This document shows positions 1-9,745 of a stretch of 42,852 bases of DNA, piece after piece. The stretch comes from an uncultured Candidatus Saccharibacteria bacterium. GTDB taxonomy: Bacteria > Patescibacteriota > Saccharimonadia > Saccharimonadales > Saccharimonadaceae. The DNA is taken from NCBI GenBank assembly GCA_947425245.1, contig CANDYU010000007.1, positions 1 through 42,852 on the forward strand. The letters are read 5' to 3'. The notes under the pieces were generated by a model that saw only the letters and a list, made by a program, of their open reading frames with translations, was not told the origin of the DNA and ran no database searches. A program made the position numbers and the translations under genes. The first letter of the stretch is position 1; every line of letters begins with the position of its first letter.

Positions 1-55
1 ACGCCAAGATACCGGGCAGAGCCGTCGTGGCGATGGACGTACCCGCTACGGACGA

Positions 56-1417
<1,362 letters not shown>

Positions 1418-1427
1418 TTATCCTTTC

Positions 1428-1456
1428 ATTATAGCACAGATTTCTTAAATTGTCAA
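1428..1456 (-). promoter_or_regulatory. obg promoter
   Basis: On the minus strand, TTGACA (1456-1451), a 17-base spacer ending ATCTGTGC, and TATAAT (1433-1428). It has a perfect -35, an ideal spacer and a TG-extended -10. The predicted start gives a leader of about 13 bases. Confidence 0.85.
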
Positions 1457-1474
1457 TAGGATAGCTGTTTAGTA

Positions 1475-2608
1475 TTAATGGATGTAATTAAAGCTACTGA
1501 CGGCGTTGGCGGGAATAATACCTTCCGTAAGTGTACCAGCACCACGGCTATCGAGGTTCATCTCGCGAACCAAGAGGGAGCCGTCAGAGTTCACGGCGAG
1601 TACAATACCTACGTGACCGTAGTACCCGGCGGTGGTCTGAAAAACGTCACCAGCACGCGGCACATTGTCGACTGCATAGCCCATCGTAGCAGCACGAACC
1701 GCCCAGGTACGGGCGTGACCTAAAGTGCTACCGCCTGGTAAAGGGTTGCCGTTGATAGCTCGCCAATACCAAGCATACCAAGTACATTGACCACGAGTCA
1801 TAGGGTTGCCGTTGATACCGGCCGGGTTGTCATAGATAGCGGCATAGGCTCCACGAGAAATAACGACGAGATTTTGGCGAGCATACGAGGAACCGCTGTA
1901 GGTATAGGTTGCATAGGATGGGGTTGGTGCGACATATTCGGGGCGTTCAGTATTTGGCAAGACTCCGCCAGGAAGCACAATCTGCATACCTTCAACAATT
2001 TGCGTTCCCTCAAGGTCGTTTTGGGCAATAATCCGTTCTGCGGACGACCCATATCTAGACGCAAGGCTCTCTGGAGTGTCGCCGGCCTTAGTAGTATAAA
2101 CAATACCCGAAGTTGCAGGGAGCTTCAAGATTTGTCCGACTGTAACATTGGTAGTCTTGAGGCCATTTGACCAACGGATTTGATCAGTAGATAATCCGTA
2201 ATAATAGGCAATCCATTCCATAGTCTGCCCCTCTTCAACAATATGGGTCTGAACGCCACGGGAGTTGACCGTGGCAATCATGCTGGGCTTCTCGATCTTA
2301 TCGGCCGCTGTCTGGCTAATTTCTTTCATTGCGGAAACAACAACATAGTTGCTTGCTACAGTATCAATACTGGCTAGATCAAAACTATCAGAAAGACTGG
2401 CAACGATATATAGAGCAGAAAGTTGATCGGTCGAAACATTGTAGTCGCTGGCGGCCATAGCATCCATGCTTAAACTACCCAAAGCAAGCTCATTTTTGCT
2501 CTCAGAGCCAACCTTCGCGATACCAACAATCGTCAAAAACATAACCGCATAAGGTAATAACTTACCTACGAAGTTGCGAAACTTATGTTCTGTACGTCTT
2601 TTCTTCAT
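1475..2608 (-). CDS. Secreted LysM-CHAP peptidoglycan hydrolase
   Basis: A 377-residue exported wall enzyme. A basic N-terminus and hydrophobic segment (about 17-31) look like a signal or anchor. Two LysM repeats follow (about 121-164 and 170-213), then a Tyr/Ser/Pro linker and a CHAP domain (about 263-377). The CHAP catalytic Cys is in GQCTWYAW (Cys275) and the His in GHVGIV (His332), with an acidic/Asn candidate in REMNLD. CHAP enzymes cut peptide or amide bonds in peptidoglycan, and LysM binds the glycan; the exact bond cannot be read from sequence. It follows the RuvX-MltG gene by 64 bases with no clear promoter of its own, so co-transcription with that wall enzyme is likely. Confidence 0.9.
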   Translation of the reverse strand: MKKRRTEHKFRNFVGKLLPYAVMFLTIVGIAKVGSESKNELALGSLSMDAMAASDYNVSTDQLSALYIVASLSDSFDLASIDTVASNYVVVSAMKEISQTAADKIEKPSMIATVNSRGVQTHIVEEGQTMEWIAYYYGLSTDQIRWSNGLKTTNVTVGQILKLPATSGIVYTTKAGDTPESLASRYGSSAERIIAQNDLEGTQIVEGMQIVLPGGVLPNTERPEYVAPTPSYATYTYSGSSYARQNLVVISRGAYAAIYDNPAGINGNPMTRGQCTWYAWYWRAINGNPLPGGSTLGHARTWAVRAATMGYAVDNVPRAGDVFQTTAGYYGHVGIVLAVNSDGSLLVREMNLDSRGAGTLTEGIIPANAVSSFNYIH

Positions 2609-2667
2609 AATTAGAGTAAAATTACCGCCAAAACCCAGAATCCTGTTAGTAGACTCCTATTTTGCAC

Positions 2668-2681
2668 GCACTCTAGAGTGC
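2668..2681. repeat. Perfect 14-bp palindrome over the stop codon of the RuvX-MltG gene
   Basis: GCACTCTAGAGTGC is self-complementary and contains the stop codon of the upstream gene. There is no U-tract, so it is not a normal terminator. It could be an RNA stem limiting read-through, or chance. Confidence 0.4.
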
Positions 2682-4238
2682 TACGGCACAGAGTTCCTGA
2701 CAATGCTCATGGATATTAGCATTATGCTCATCCTCTGTGATACTATAATACATCACACCATCGTCTCCTGTCAAGAAGAATAAGTGGTTTGACATGGATT
2801 CGTCAGGGGTGGCAGTACTAAGCAGAGCGTCGATGCCAGGGTTAGAAATTGGTCCATAGGGGAGTCCGGGGTACTTACGGGTATTGTAGGGGCTATCAAT
2901 GTCAAGAGCGAGGAGATTATTAGTATAAATCTCGCGATTAGGATCAACGAGATCGACAGCGTATTGAACGGTAACATCGCTGCCCAAAGAGATTCCTGCG
3001 GCAATTCGGTTGTAGAAGACTTGAGCGACTTTTGCGTAGTCAACTGTATTATTAGCTTCTTTTTGGACAACTGAAGCGAGCGTGATTCCCTGGTAGAGGT
3101 TTAGGCCGTGGGAGGCGAACTTAGAAATCAGATCATTATCCTTAATCTGTTCAGCCATCGCTTCCATCATTGCACTGAAGATATTCTCCACTTCTTCGCC
3201 GACGTAGAACTCGTAGGTATCACCAAGCAGATAACCTTCAAGTGAGGCGTCAGAGGGGCGACCGTCAAAAATCCAGCTAAAGGGTTTTTTGCTATAATCG
3301 GCCCTGAGTGCGGCATTGATTTCCGCTTCGTTATAACCACAATCTATAAGTTTGCGGCGAATGTCCATGGTAGTTTCGCCTGGAAAAACTGTAAAGGAAA
3401 AGACGTTGCCGCCCTTGCCGCTGACAATCTCGGTAACAATCTCCTCAACGGTCATGGTTTTTAGTAAGTCATATTCACCAACTTTGATAGTAGCATCACC
3501 GTGATTGAGGCGATAGTAAACCTGGAAAACGATTGAGCTGCGAATGAGACCAGCACTTTCGAGTTCATTGGCTACTTCACTAATGCCAGCTCCGGATTCG
3601 ACGGCAAAAACGACGGGCTTACAGGCACCTTCGCCAGTATTTTCAGGATCTTCACAGTCAATGTCGGTAAAAACGGCTTGGAGTCCTTGCTGGTAATAAA
3701 AGTAAGCACCGCCAGCAGCTAAGCCAAGTAACACCAATAAAACTAGAAGAGTCGAAAAAAAACGATTTGGCTTATTGGCTTTAACGGAGCGATTTCTAGC
3801 CGTGCTGGCTTTAGTCTTATTCTTGGGTTTAACTTTTCCTCCTTTTTGTTCGAGAAAGTCCTGCAAGATAATTGTAGCGGCTTCTGAGTCGATATCACCT
3901 TTTTTATAACCCTTTTTGCGATTTTTGAGACGTTTTTCGGCTTCAACTGAGGTTAAACTTTCGTCTTGAAAACAGATTTTTGCATCAGGGATAGTACGCT
4001 TGATGACTTTAGCAAATTCACGGACGTAAAGACTTTGATTAGTTTCCTCGCCTTGATTATTGCGAGGTAAACCAATGACAAAACAATTAATATCCCAAGC
4101 TCGAGCAAGCGAAGCAATCTTGTTAAACTCATTGCCGTCCACCTCGATAGCTGAATACGGGACCGCGATACGGACAGCCGAGTCGGCTTTTGCGACGCCG
4201 ATACGTTTTGTACCGACGTCGAGTGCAATAAGCTTCAT
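2673..4238 (-). CDS. RuvX (YqgF) - MltG fusion protein
   Basis: One uninterrupted 521-residue frame carries two normally separate proteins. Residues 1-134 are YqgF/RuvX, the RNase H-fold family linked to Holliday-junction resolution and 16S rRNA processing: LDVGTKRIG with Asp7, DESLTSVEAE with Glu93, and a late Asp in DIDSEAA. A Lys/Arg-rich linker leads to one membrane helix (about 160-182). Residues 190-515 are MltG/YceG, the endolytic murein transglycosylase that ends glycan strand growth, with catalytic Glu394 in ASVVQKEA and the GLPYGPISNPG motif. The topology puts RuvX in the cytoplasm and MltG outside. It overlaps the upstream gene as TAATG, so translation is coupled. Each half is clearly recognisable; the advantage of joining them is unknown. 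Confidence 0.93.
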   Translation of the reverse strand: MKLIALDVGTKRIGVAKADSAVRIAVPYSAIEVDGNEFNKIASLARAWDINCFVIGLPRNNQGEETNQSLYVREFAKVIKRTIPDAKICFQDESLTSVEAEKRLKNRKKGYKKGDIDSEAATIILQDFLEQKGGKVKPKNKTKASTARNRSVKANKPNRFFSTLLVLLVLLGLAAGGAYFYYQQGLQAVFTDIDCEDPENTGEGACKPVVFAVESGAGISEVANELESAGLIRSSIVFQVYYRLNHGDATIKVGEYDLLKTMTVEEIVTEIVSGKGGNVFSFTVFPGETTMDIRRKLIDCGYNEAEINAALRADYSKKPFSWIFDGRPSDASLEGYLLGDTYEFYVGEEVENIFSAMMEAMAEQIKDNDLISKFASHGLNLYQGITLASVVQKEANNTVDYAKVAQVFYNRIAAGISLGSDVTVQYAVDLVDPNREIYTNNLLALDIDSPYNTRKYPGLPYGPISNPGIDALLSTATPDESMSNHLFFLTGDDGVMYYSITEDEHNANIHEHCQELCAVAL

Positions 4239-6010
4239 TAGTTATCCTCCACGGTAAGATCGATAGTCACCTTGGCTGGATCAGTCGGCACGGACCAGAC
4301 CCAGAAGTAGGATGGGGTAATAGTAACAGAGCTGACACCGTTGATGGAGCGTAGTAAGGACTGAACTTCGCCAATTTTACGCCCTTTGGCCTTCTCGAGG
4401 ATATTTTCTTCAGTGACGGTCGGACCGGTTTTCATTACAGTCTTGAGCCTTGCAGCCTCTTCAATGCTGGTAAATCGCTCAATGTATGGCTCACCAATTG
4501 AATAGATGTGCTGGTCGTCACTAAGGCTAGTCTTAGCCTTAATATACTCTTCGACGTCGGTGCGGCTGATGACATAGACGGAATAGATTGCCTTCACAGT
4601 GGCTTCAGGAGTAGTACCACTACTCACTTCAGCATTAACTTCTGGTTTTGAGGTCACCTCTCCGGATTCGGAAGCGAAGCTAGATTCAATGATGATATAC
4701 TGGTCAGAAGCTCGAATTTGGGAAAAGAGCTGGCTTTTTCCTTCAATCTGATTGTTGGAGAGGATAGTCTCTTTAGCCTTATCGAGGTCTTCTTGGCTGA
4801 CAAAAGTAACTTCATGGGTAGTGCCGCCGGTGAAAGCATTAGTATTAGAAACGGCTACACTAACAGCAGCATTGTTGGCGTTACTTTCAATACTATTCCA
4901 AGTGCGACCCGAGCCGATATTATAGTCTTCACCAGCCTTTTCGGCGGTTACGTTAATATTTTCGGTCTTAGAGAGAGTACAAGACGAAGCTTTACAAGCA
5001 CCAGATGTGCTAGTATTGCCATCCCATGTCAAGGTTACTGCTTCATCAGTGATAAATTTTACACTGTAACCGTCAGCATTAGTAGCTACTAGTGTAGAGT
5101 TGGCGGTCAAAGTATAGCTATAGCCGTTTTCGTGTTCGCTGGGGACAAAGCGAGCGGTGATTTGAACCCTTACCGTTCCAGTAGCACGTTCACCTCGGTC
5201 TTCGCGACCAGTAGCAGTAAACTCGCCGTTATAATTTTCTTCAAAAGTGCGTTTTTCAGCGTAAAGGAGGCCGGTTTCTGGAGTGGCGGCGTTTTTATCG
5301 GTAGTAAAGCGGACTTCTTCTGAGAAGTTGCTGGCGGAAGTATTCATGGCAACCGTAATATTAACGGCTGGAGCAAAGACGAAGGCCCAAACGCCAACTA
5401 TAATCAGGGCGACCAAGGCGACAGCACCGACAGCGATCCATTTGCGATATTTGGCAATTCCAGCCAATTTTTCGCCCTTTGACGTCTTTTCGCCCTTCTT
5501 GCGACTATTTTTAGGTCCTTTAGAGTCGTTTTCAAGGCTTTCTTCACTTAAATCAAAAGTATGAGCATTTTTGTCTTTCCGGCTCTCCTCGGCCTTGCTA
5601 GAGGCCTCTCCGGGCAAATCTGAGGATTTTTTCTTGTCCTTAAGCTCACCCAATTCGGCTTTTTCGGCGGTAGACTCCGTAAGATCTTCATCGATCACCT
5701 GCTCGCTTTGGCTGGCGTCTTTGACGGATTCGGGCGTCGGAACCATCGGTCGAGATTGGAGGGTCTTAGCGACCGGAATACGAGCAGCCATAGCAAGTTT
5801 AATAATAGCTGGATCCGCAGTTACAATCACAGCGACTTTCTTGCACTCTTTTGCTGCACGTGCCACCAGTTTCATATTCACCGCACTACGAAGCATAGTA
5901 GCTTTTTTGGGCGGCACAAGGGCCACCAGTTTTTGTTCAGCCCGCTGGAGCTTCGTCAAGATGTCGGTGATATCATCCTCCGGCTCCAAATAAATAACTT
6001 CCTTATTCAT
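4238..6010 (-). CDS. Single-pass envelope protein with small N-terminal cytoplasmic domain (Patescibacteria-type)
   Basis: A 590-residue protein not assigned to a characterised family. From MNKEVIYLEP, residues 1-90 form a compact alpha/beta domain. A charged Ser/Glu/Lys linker leads to a membrane helix (about 190-213, WIAVGAVALVALIIVGVW), then about 375 extracytoplasmic residues rich in Thr/Ser/Val beta-type sequence. Similar CPR proteins are sometimes labelled baseplate J-like; I do not see enough to adopt that. The start at 6010 is preferred over an ATG 18 bases upstream because the -10 TATATT ends only 8 bases before it, which places the upstream ATG inside the promoter. It is the first gene of a run into RuvX-MltG and LysM-CHAP, so a wall or envelope role is inferred. 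Confidence 0.75.
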   Translation of the reverse strand: MNKEVIYLEPEDDITDILTKLQRAEQKLVALVPPKKATMLRSAVNMKLVARAAKECKKVAVIVTADPAIIKLAMAARIPVAKTLQSRPMVPTPESVKDASQSEQVIDEDLTESTAEKAELGELKDKKKSSDLPGEASSKAEESRKDKNAHTFDLSEESLENDSKGPKNSRKKGEKTSKGEKLAGIAKYRKWIAVGAVALVALIIVGVWAFVFAPAVNITVAMNTSASNFSEEVRFTTDKNAATPETGLLYAEKRTFEENYNGEFTATGREDRGERATGTVRVQITARFVPSEHENGYSYTLTANSTLVATNADGYSVKFITDEAVTLTWDGNTSTSGACKASSCTLSKTENINVTAEKAGEDYNIGSGRTWNSIESNANNAAVSVAVSNTNAFTGGTTHEVTFVSQEDLDKAKETILSNNQIEGKSQLFSQIRASDQYIIIESSFASESGEVTSKPEVNAEVSSGTTPEATVKAIYSVYVISRTDVEEYIKAKTSLSDDQHIYSIGEPYIERFTSIEEAARLKTVMKTGPTVTEENILEKAKGRKIGEVQSLLRSINGVSSVTITPSYFWVWSVPTDPAKVTIDLTVEDN

Positions 6011-6061
6011 ATGTATTAAATATAGCACATTTTTTCATGCTTGTGGTAAAATGTATTGTAA
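6010..6061. promoter_or_regulatory. Divergent, near-abutting promoters giving two leaderless mRNAs
   Basis: Minus strand: TGTGC-TATATT (-10 at 6024-6019) followed 8 bases later by ATG at 6010. Plus strand: TGG-TAAAAT (-10 at 6047-6052) followed 8 bases later by ATG at 6061. Neither start has a Shine-Dalgarno sequence, and both predicted transcription starts fall on or beside the A of ATG. The -35 boxes are weak; both promoters rely on TG-extended -10s. Confidence 0.75.
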
Positions 6062-7518
6062 TGGGTTTATTTAGGAAGAAAGAAACTAGTGTTGTCGCAA
6101 CACCAGCCATGGTGCCACAGATGAATGATGGTAACTACTCGGCGATGGCGGAGTTAACTTTGAATGCTATCACGGATGGCGTTTTTCTGGTTGATGGGAC
6201 TGGTACGATTAAATTCGCCAATCCGGCCGCGGCGACCATGGCGGGATATGGCAGCCCGTCCAATGTGATTGGACTTAATTATCAACTGATTCTGAAATTA
6301 ATGACGGTTGATGGGGTCGAGGTAATGCCTGACCAGAGTAAGTTAGCACAGGCTTTCAATACAAACCAACCACTGACAACGCGAGATTATGTCCTACTTT
6401 CTGCACAGGGTGAACGTAAAGTTGCGGTGGCTTTAACTTTGATTCCGACCGGTGGGCCACACGCGAATAAAATTATCACCTTCCGGGATATCGCAAAAGA
6501 ATTGGAGGAAGAAGAAAAACAGAGCGAGTTCATTTCGACCGCGAGCCATGAGATGCGAACTCCAGTAGCCTCGATTGAAGGGTATCTAGGTTTAGCGTTG
6601 AACCCTCAGACAGCGACGATTGATGCACGAGCTAGACAATACTTAGATGCGGCACACTCAGCCAGTAAACACCTTGGGCATCTGTTTAAGGACTTGTTGG
6701 ACGTGACGAAGATTGATGATGGGAGACTGAAGACGAGACTGGTGCCGGTCGAAATGACCGCAGTAGTGAAAGAAATGGCCGGAAGCCACGAGAAGGAGAT
6801 GCAGGCTAAGCACCTGAAATACAGTTTTGGAACTAATGCAGCAGTGACAAGTGACCGTCGGCTAGATCAGCTAGTTTACGCAGCAGTGGATCTGGACTTT
6901 TTGCGGGAGATTCTAGATAATTTGATAGAGAATGCGATTAAATATACTCCAGAAGGCGGGGCAATTTGGGTGAATGTACGAGGGGATGGCGACAAAGCTT
7001 TGATTAATGTAACTGATACAGGAATTGGAGTGTCGCCGGACGATGCTAATCATATTTTTCAGAAGTTTTATCGGGTGGATAATTCGCAGACACGACAGAT
7101 TGGGGGGACTGGATTGGGGCTTTATTTAGTCAAACAACGCGTGGAAGCGATGGATGGACGAGTTTGGGTGGAGAGTGCATTTGGGGATGGCTCGACGTTC
7201 TATGTTAGTTTGCCGAGGCTGAGTCCAGCGGATTATGAGAAGCGGCGTATCGCCTTCCAGAATGAGCAACTGGTGCAGAGCTTTGCGAATACAGGGGTCG
7301 GTGTAAGTGGTCAGCCGACGGGGGCGGTGCAAGCGGCGACTACGGCGGGGATAGCTAAGATGGAAGCTCCAGTAGTGGTGCCGGATGGACCACTGGCAGA
7401 CGCCATGCGACAGGCACAAGCAGCAGCGAAACCAGTAGCTCAGGCAACTGGGGTTGCTAACCAGAGTAATCAGGTAGTGGGAGTTGATAATAATGAAATC
7501 CAGAAAGGAGCTTTATGA
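6061..7518 (+). CDS. Soluble PAS-type sensor histidine kinase
   Basis: A 485-residue two-component kinase without membrane helices, so it senses something in the cytoplasm. Residues about 27-145 form a PAS-like domain (AITDGVFLVDGTGTIKFANPA). HisKA follows with the phospho-acceptor His163 in STASHEMRTP. HATPase_c has N box LDNLIENAIKYTP (285-297), G1 VTDTGIG and G2 GGTGLGL (349-354). The last 100 residues are an Ala/Gln/Val-rich tail of unknown role. The ATG at 6061 is chosen because an upstream in-frame ATG at 6037 lies before the -10. The stop overlaps the receiver gene (ATGA), marking them as a cognate pair. Confidence 0.93.
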   Translation: MGLFRKKETSVVATPAMVPQMNDGNYSAMAELTLNAITDGVFLVDGTGTIKFANPAAATMAGYGSPSNVIGLNYQLILKLMTVDGVEVMPDQSKLAQAFNTNQPLTTRDYVLLSAQGERKVAVALTLIPTGGPHANKIITFRDIAKELEEEEKQSEFISTASHEMRTPVASIEGYLGLALNPQTATIDARARQYLDAAHSASKHLGHLFKDLLDVTKIDDGRLKTRLVPVEMTAVVKEMAGSHEKEMQAKHLKYSFGTNAAVTSDRRLDQLVYAAVDLDFLREILDNLIENAIKYTPEGGAIWVNVRGDGDKALINVTDTGIGVSPDDANHIFQKFYRVDNSQTRQIGGTGLGLYLVKQRVEAMDGRVWVESAFGDGSTFYVSLPRLSPADYEKRRIAFQNEQLVQSFANTGVGVSGQPTGAVQAATTAGIAKMEAPVVVPDGPLADAMRQAQAAAKPVAQATGVANQSNQVVGVDNNEIQKGAL

Positions 7519-8048
7519 GCAAAATCATGCTGGTCGAGGACGACAATAGCCTGCGTGAGATTTACAGTATTCGTTTAACAGCCGAGGGCTACACGATCGT
7601 GTCGGCTAGTGATGGTGAGGAAGCCCTAGCGGTGGCGGTTCGGGAAAGGCCAGATTTGATTATTTCGGACGTGATGATGCCAAAGATTTCTGGGTTCGAC
7701 ATGTTGGATATTTTGAGATCGACGCCGGAGACGAAAGATATTAAGGTGATTATGATGACAGCATTATCCAGCGATGAACAAAGAGAGCGAGGAGAGAGCT
7801 TAGGGGCAGACCGCTATCTTGTGAAGTCGCAGGTAGGAATCGAGGATGTAGTGAATGTTGTTCATGAAGTTTTAGCTGATCAAGCAAGCGACGGAACGAT
7901 AGTGACGGATGCCGGAACGGCAAATAGCGTCGGTGTTGGCGATGGAATGCCAGTGTCAAATCTGGGGAGCGAAGAGCTTGAGCTAGGGAGCTTAGATTTG
8001 CGACCCGATGTGCCGATGGATGGTCAAACTCCGACCGGCGTGTTATAG
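7515..8048 (+). CDS. Stand-alone response-regulator receiver
   Basis: A 177-residue CheY-like receiver: acidic pocket Glu8-Asp9-Asp10, phospho-acceptor Asp52 in IISDVMMP, Thr82 and Lys104. After about residue 122 there is only an acidic, Gly/Ser-rich tail with no DNA-binding or enzymatic output domain. It probably works by protein contact. The start overlaps the kinase stop by four bases, so it is the kinase partner. Confidence 0.92.
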   Translation: MSKIMLVEDDNSLREIYSIRLTAEGYTIVSASDGEEALAVAVRERPDLIISDVMMPKISGFDMLDILRSTPETKDIKVIMMTALSSDEQRERGESLGADRYLVKSQVGIEDVVNVVHEVLADQASDGTIVTDAGTANSVGVGDGMPVSNLGSEELELGSLDLRPDVPMDGQTPTGVL

Positions 8049-8059
8049 TTTATAGTACG

Positions 8060-8812
8060 ATGACAGATGATAATGCGGTGCGGCTGAACAAGTTTTTGGC
8101 GGAAAGGTTAGGGATTTCGCGTCGCGAGGCGGATGATTGGATTGCGGCTGGTAAGGTTTTAGTAAACGGAGGGACGCCGGTGCTGGGGGCTAGGATTGAC
8201 AAAAGTGACGAGGTCTGCTATAATGGAAGTATGGAGTCACTCAGGAAGACTGGGATGACGGGTGATTTTGTTCGGTCAAGTGATGGAAAAGTAATAATTC
8301 CCTCCGGGGTGGATTATGTGTATTTGGCTTTAAATAAACCGGTGGGCTATGTTTGCTCACGGAGAAGCCAGGACGGAGTCCCGACGGTCTATGAGCTTTT
8401 GCCGGAGGGGTTTCGGGAGTTGAAGACAGTAGGGAGGCTAGATAAGGATTCGTCGGGTTTGATTTTATTGACGAACGATGGGGATTTTGCTTATCGGATG
8501 ACGCATCCGAGTTTTACGAAGACGAAGTTATATGAGGTGGAATTGGATCGGGGGCTAGAGCCGCTGCATCAGCAGATGATTGCGGATTTTGGGGTTGATT
8601 TGCCAGATGGGAAGTCACAGCTGGGGCTGGAGCGGGTGGATGAGAGTCGAAAACGGTGGCGGGTGACGATGCATGAGGGGAGAAATCGACAGATTCGGCG
8701 GACTTTTGGGGCTTTGGGATATGCAGTTGTGCGGCTACATAGAGTAAGGTTTGGTAAGTACGAGCTGAGTGGGCTAGGCGAGGGGGAGTTTACGGAGGTA
8801 AAAAGAGCGTAG
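8060..8812 (+). CDS. RsuA/RluB-family rRNA pseudouridine synthase
   Basis: A 250-residue S4-type pseudouridine synthase. The S4 RNA-binding domain occupies about 7-55 (RLNKFLAERLGISRREAD). The catalytic domain carries GRLDKDSSGL with nucleophile Asp128 and the family KPVGYVCS stretch at about 93-100. The C-terminal EGRNRQIRR motif is typical. It isomerises a uridine in rRNA, but whether in 16S (RsuA) or 23S (RluB) cannot be settled here. It starts 11 bases after the receiver gene without a clear ribosome site; a TG-extended TATAGT (8044-8049) could give an extra near-leaderless start. A terminator follows. Confidence 0.92.
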   Translation: MTDDNAVRLNKFLAERLGISRREADDWIAAGKVLVNGGTPVLGARIDKSDEVCYNGSMESLRKTGMTGDFVRSSDGKVIIPSGVDYVYLALNKPVGYVCSRRSQDGVPTVYELLPEGFRELKTVGRLDKDSSGLILLTNDGDFAYRMTHPSFTKTKLYEVELDRGLEPLHQQMIADFGVDLPDGKSQLGLERVDESRKRWRVTMHEGRNRQIRRTFGALGYAVVRLHRVRFGKYELSGLGEGEFTEVKRA

Positions 8813-8840
8813 AAATGCCCGGAGAGGATTTGGGTACTAG

Positions 8841-8889
8841 AGCTGCTTTGTAATTCGACAAAGCAGCTCCGCTAAACAGCGGAGCTTTT
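8841..8889 (+). terminator. Terminator with two overlapping stem-loops
   Basis: Stem 1 is AGCTGCTTTGT (8841-8851) with ACAAAGCAGCT (8858-8868). Stem 2 is AGCTCCGCT (8865-8873) with AGCGGAGCT (8878-8886), followed by a short T run. The stems share 8865-8868, so they cannot both be complete. Confidence 0.8.
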
Positions 8890-8898
8890 AAATTGGAG

Positions 8899-9519
8899 CT
8901 ACCAGAACTGGTAGTTTAGAGGACTAAAAATTATCCTCGGATTTCTCCGGACTTTAATCGTAGCAAAACAATTAGAGTCCGGAGCATAGCTCCCACAACC
9001 GGCCGTAATCCAGCTTTTGCTGATTGTAAGCTCCGAATCAGGGATACTTATTCCTTCAGGGTACAAGGCGTTATACAACGTGAAAGACTCCGGGACATAT
9101 TCAAGTGCCATTACCCCGGCGTCACTAGGAATGCCAAATTCAATGGCAACATCCCTTTGCCATTGAGTACTTGTGTTGACGTATTGTACTGTCACATCAA
9201 ATACATCATCAGTACCGGGATCAACGACGACGGTGCCGGATTCGCTATACCCGACTGTGTCATCGTTGGGCGAGATACGAACTCTGGAATCAATTTTTAT
9301 GCCAGATTCCGAAACTGCGTCCTCGGCAATATCCTTTCGGATGCGTGCGACCCTAGCCTTATGGGCATCCCAGTTAAGCCCAGAATATAGCCTACCGAGA
9401 TCCGACTCGCTTGGCATAATACTAAGAACTCGCTCAATGCCGAAGGCTATTGAGCCCAGGATGATAAGTCCCAGAATATTGTCAATGATTATCTTGGTTA
9501 CTAAGTTGGTTTTCTTCAT
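8899..9519 (-). CDS. Membrane-anchored extracytoplasmic protein, unknown function
   Basis: A 206-residue orphan. One N-terminal hydrophobic helix (about 10-32) is followed by an extracytoplasmic region dominated by beta-strand-like Val/Thr/Ser sequence (VTVQYVNTSTQWQRDVAIEF), resembling Ig-like or adhesin-type folds; two Cys near the end could form a disulfide. I do not recognise the family. The start has a strong GGAGGG site, and a good promoter about 100 bases upstream makes this a single-gene unit. The long leader contrasts with the leaderless housekeeping genes. Confidence 0.65.
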   Translation of the reverse strand: MKKTNLVTKIIIDNILGLIILGSIAFGIERVLSIMPSESDLGRLYSGLNWDAHKARVARIRKDIAEDAVSESGIKIDSRVRISPNDDTVGYSESGTVVVDPGTDDVFDVTVQYVNTSTQWQRDVAIEFGIPSDAGVMALEYVPESFTLYNALYPEGISIPDSELTISKSWITAGCGSYAPDSNCFATIKVRRNPRIIFSPLNYQFW

Positions 9520-9614
9520 AATTCCCTCCTATTATGAGACCAAATTTTGCAGATACCTAAGGTGTTTTAGCCCATCAAAAACATGATATAAGCTGTTTTA
9601 CACCTTGTCTTTTC

Positions 9615-9643
9615 AGTATAGCACAGATTCTCCAAAAAGTCAA
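9615..9643 (-). promoter_or_regulatory. Promoter of the secreted orphan at 8899-9519
   Basis: Minus strand TTGACT (9643-9638), a 17-base spacer ending AATCTGTGC, then TATACT (9620-9615). It matches the window's common promoter form. The leader is about 90 bases. Confidence 0.8.
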
Positions 9644-9695
9644 TGCTTATATACTATTTTGGGGGCTTTTTGCTGATTTTGGTATTTTCACTTTG

Positions 9696-9713
9696 GTATT
9701 TTCGCGAAAATAC
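9696..9713. repeat. Perfect 18-bp palindrome GTATTTTCGCGAAAATAC
   Basis: The 18 bases are fully self-complementary. A partial direct copy of the left arm (TTGGTATTTTC) lies at 9679-9689. It sits between the end of the FtsA-like gene and the promoter at 9615-9643. There is no U-tract, so an operator-like site is as likely as an RNA hairpin. Confidence 0.55.
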
Positions 9714-9745
9714 TTTAGGTCTGGACATCCTTTGGGTGGCTTACG

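Noticed and set aside
4238-6010. Phage baseplate J protein
   Set aside because: The protein has a clear cytoplasmic domain and membrane helix, and no phage genes surround it.
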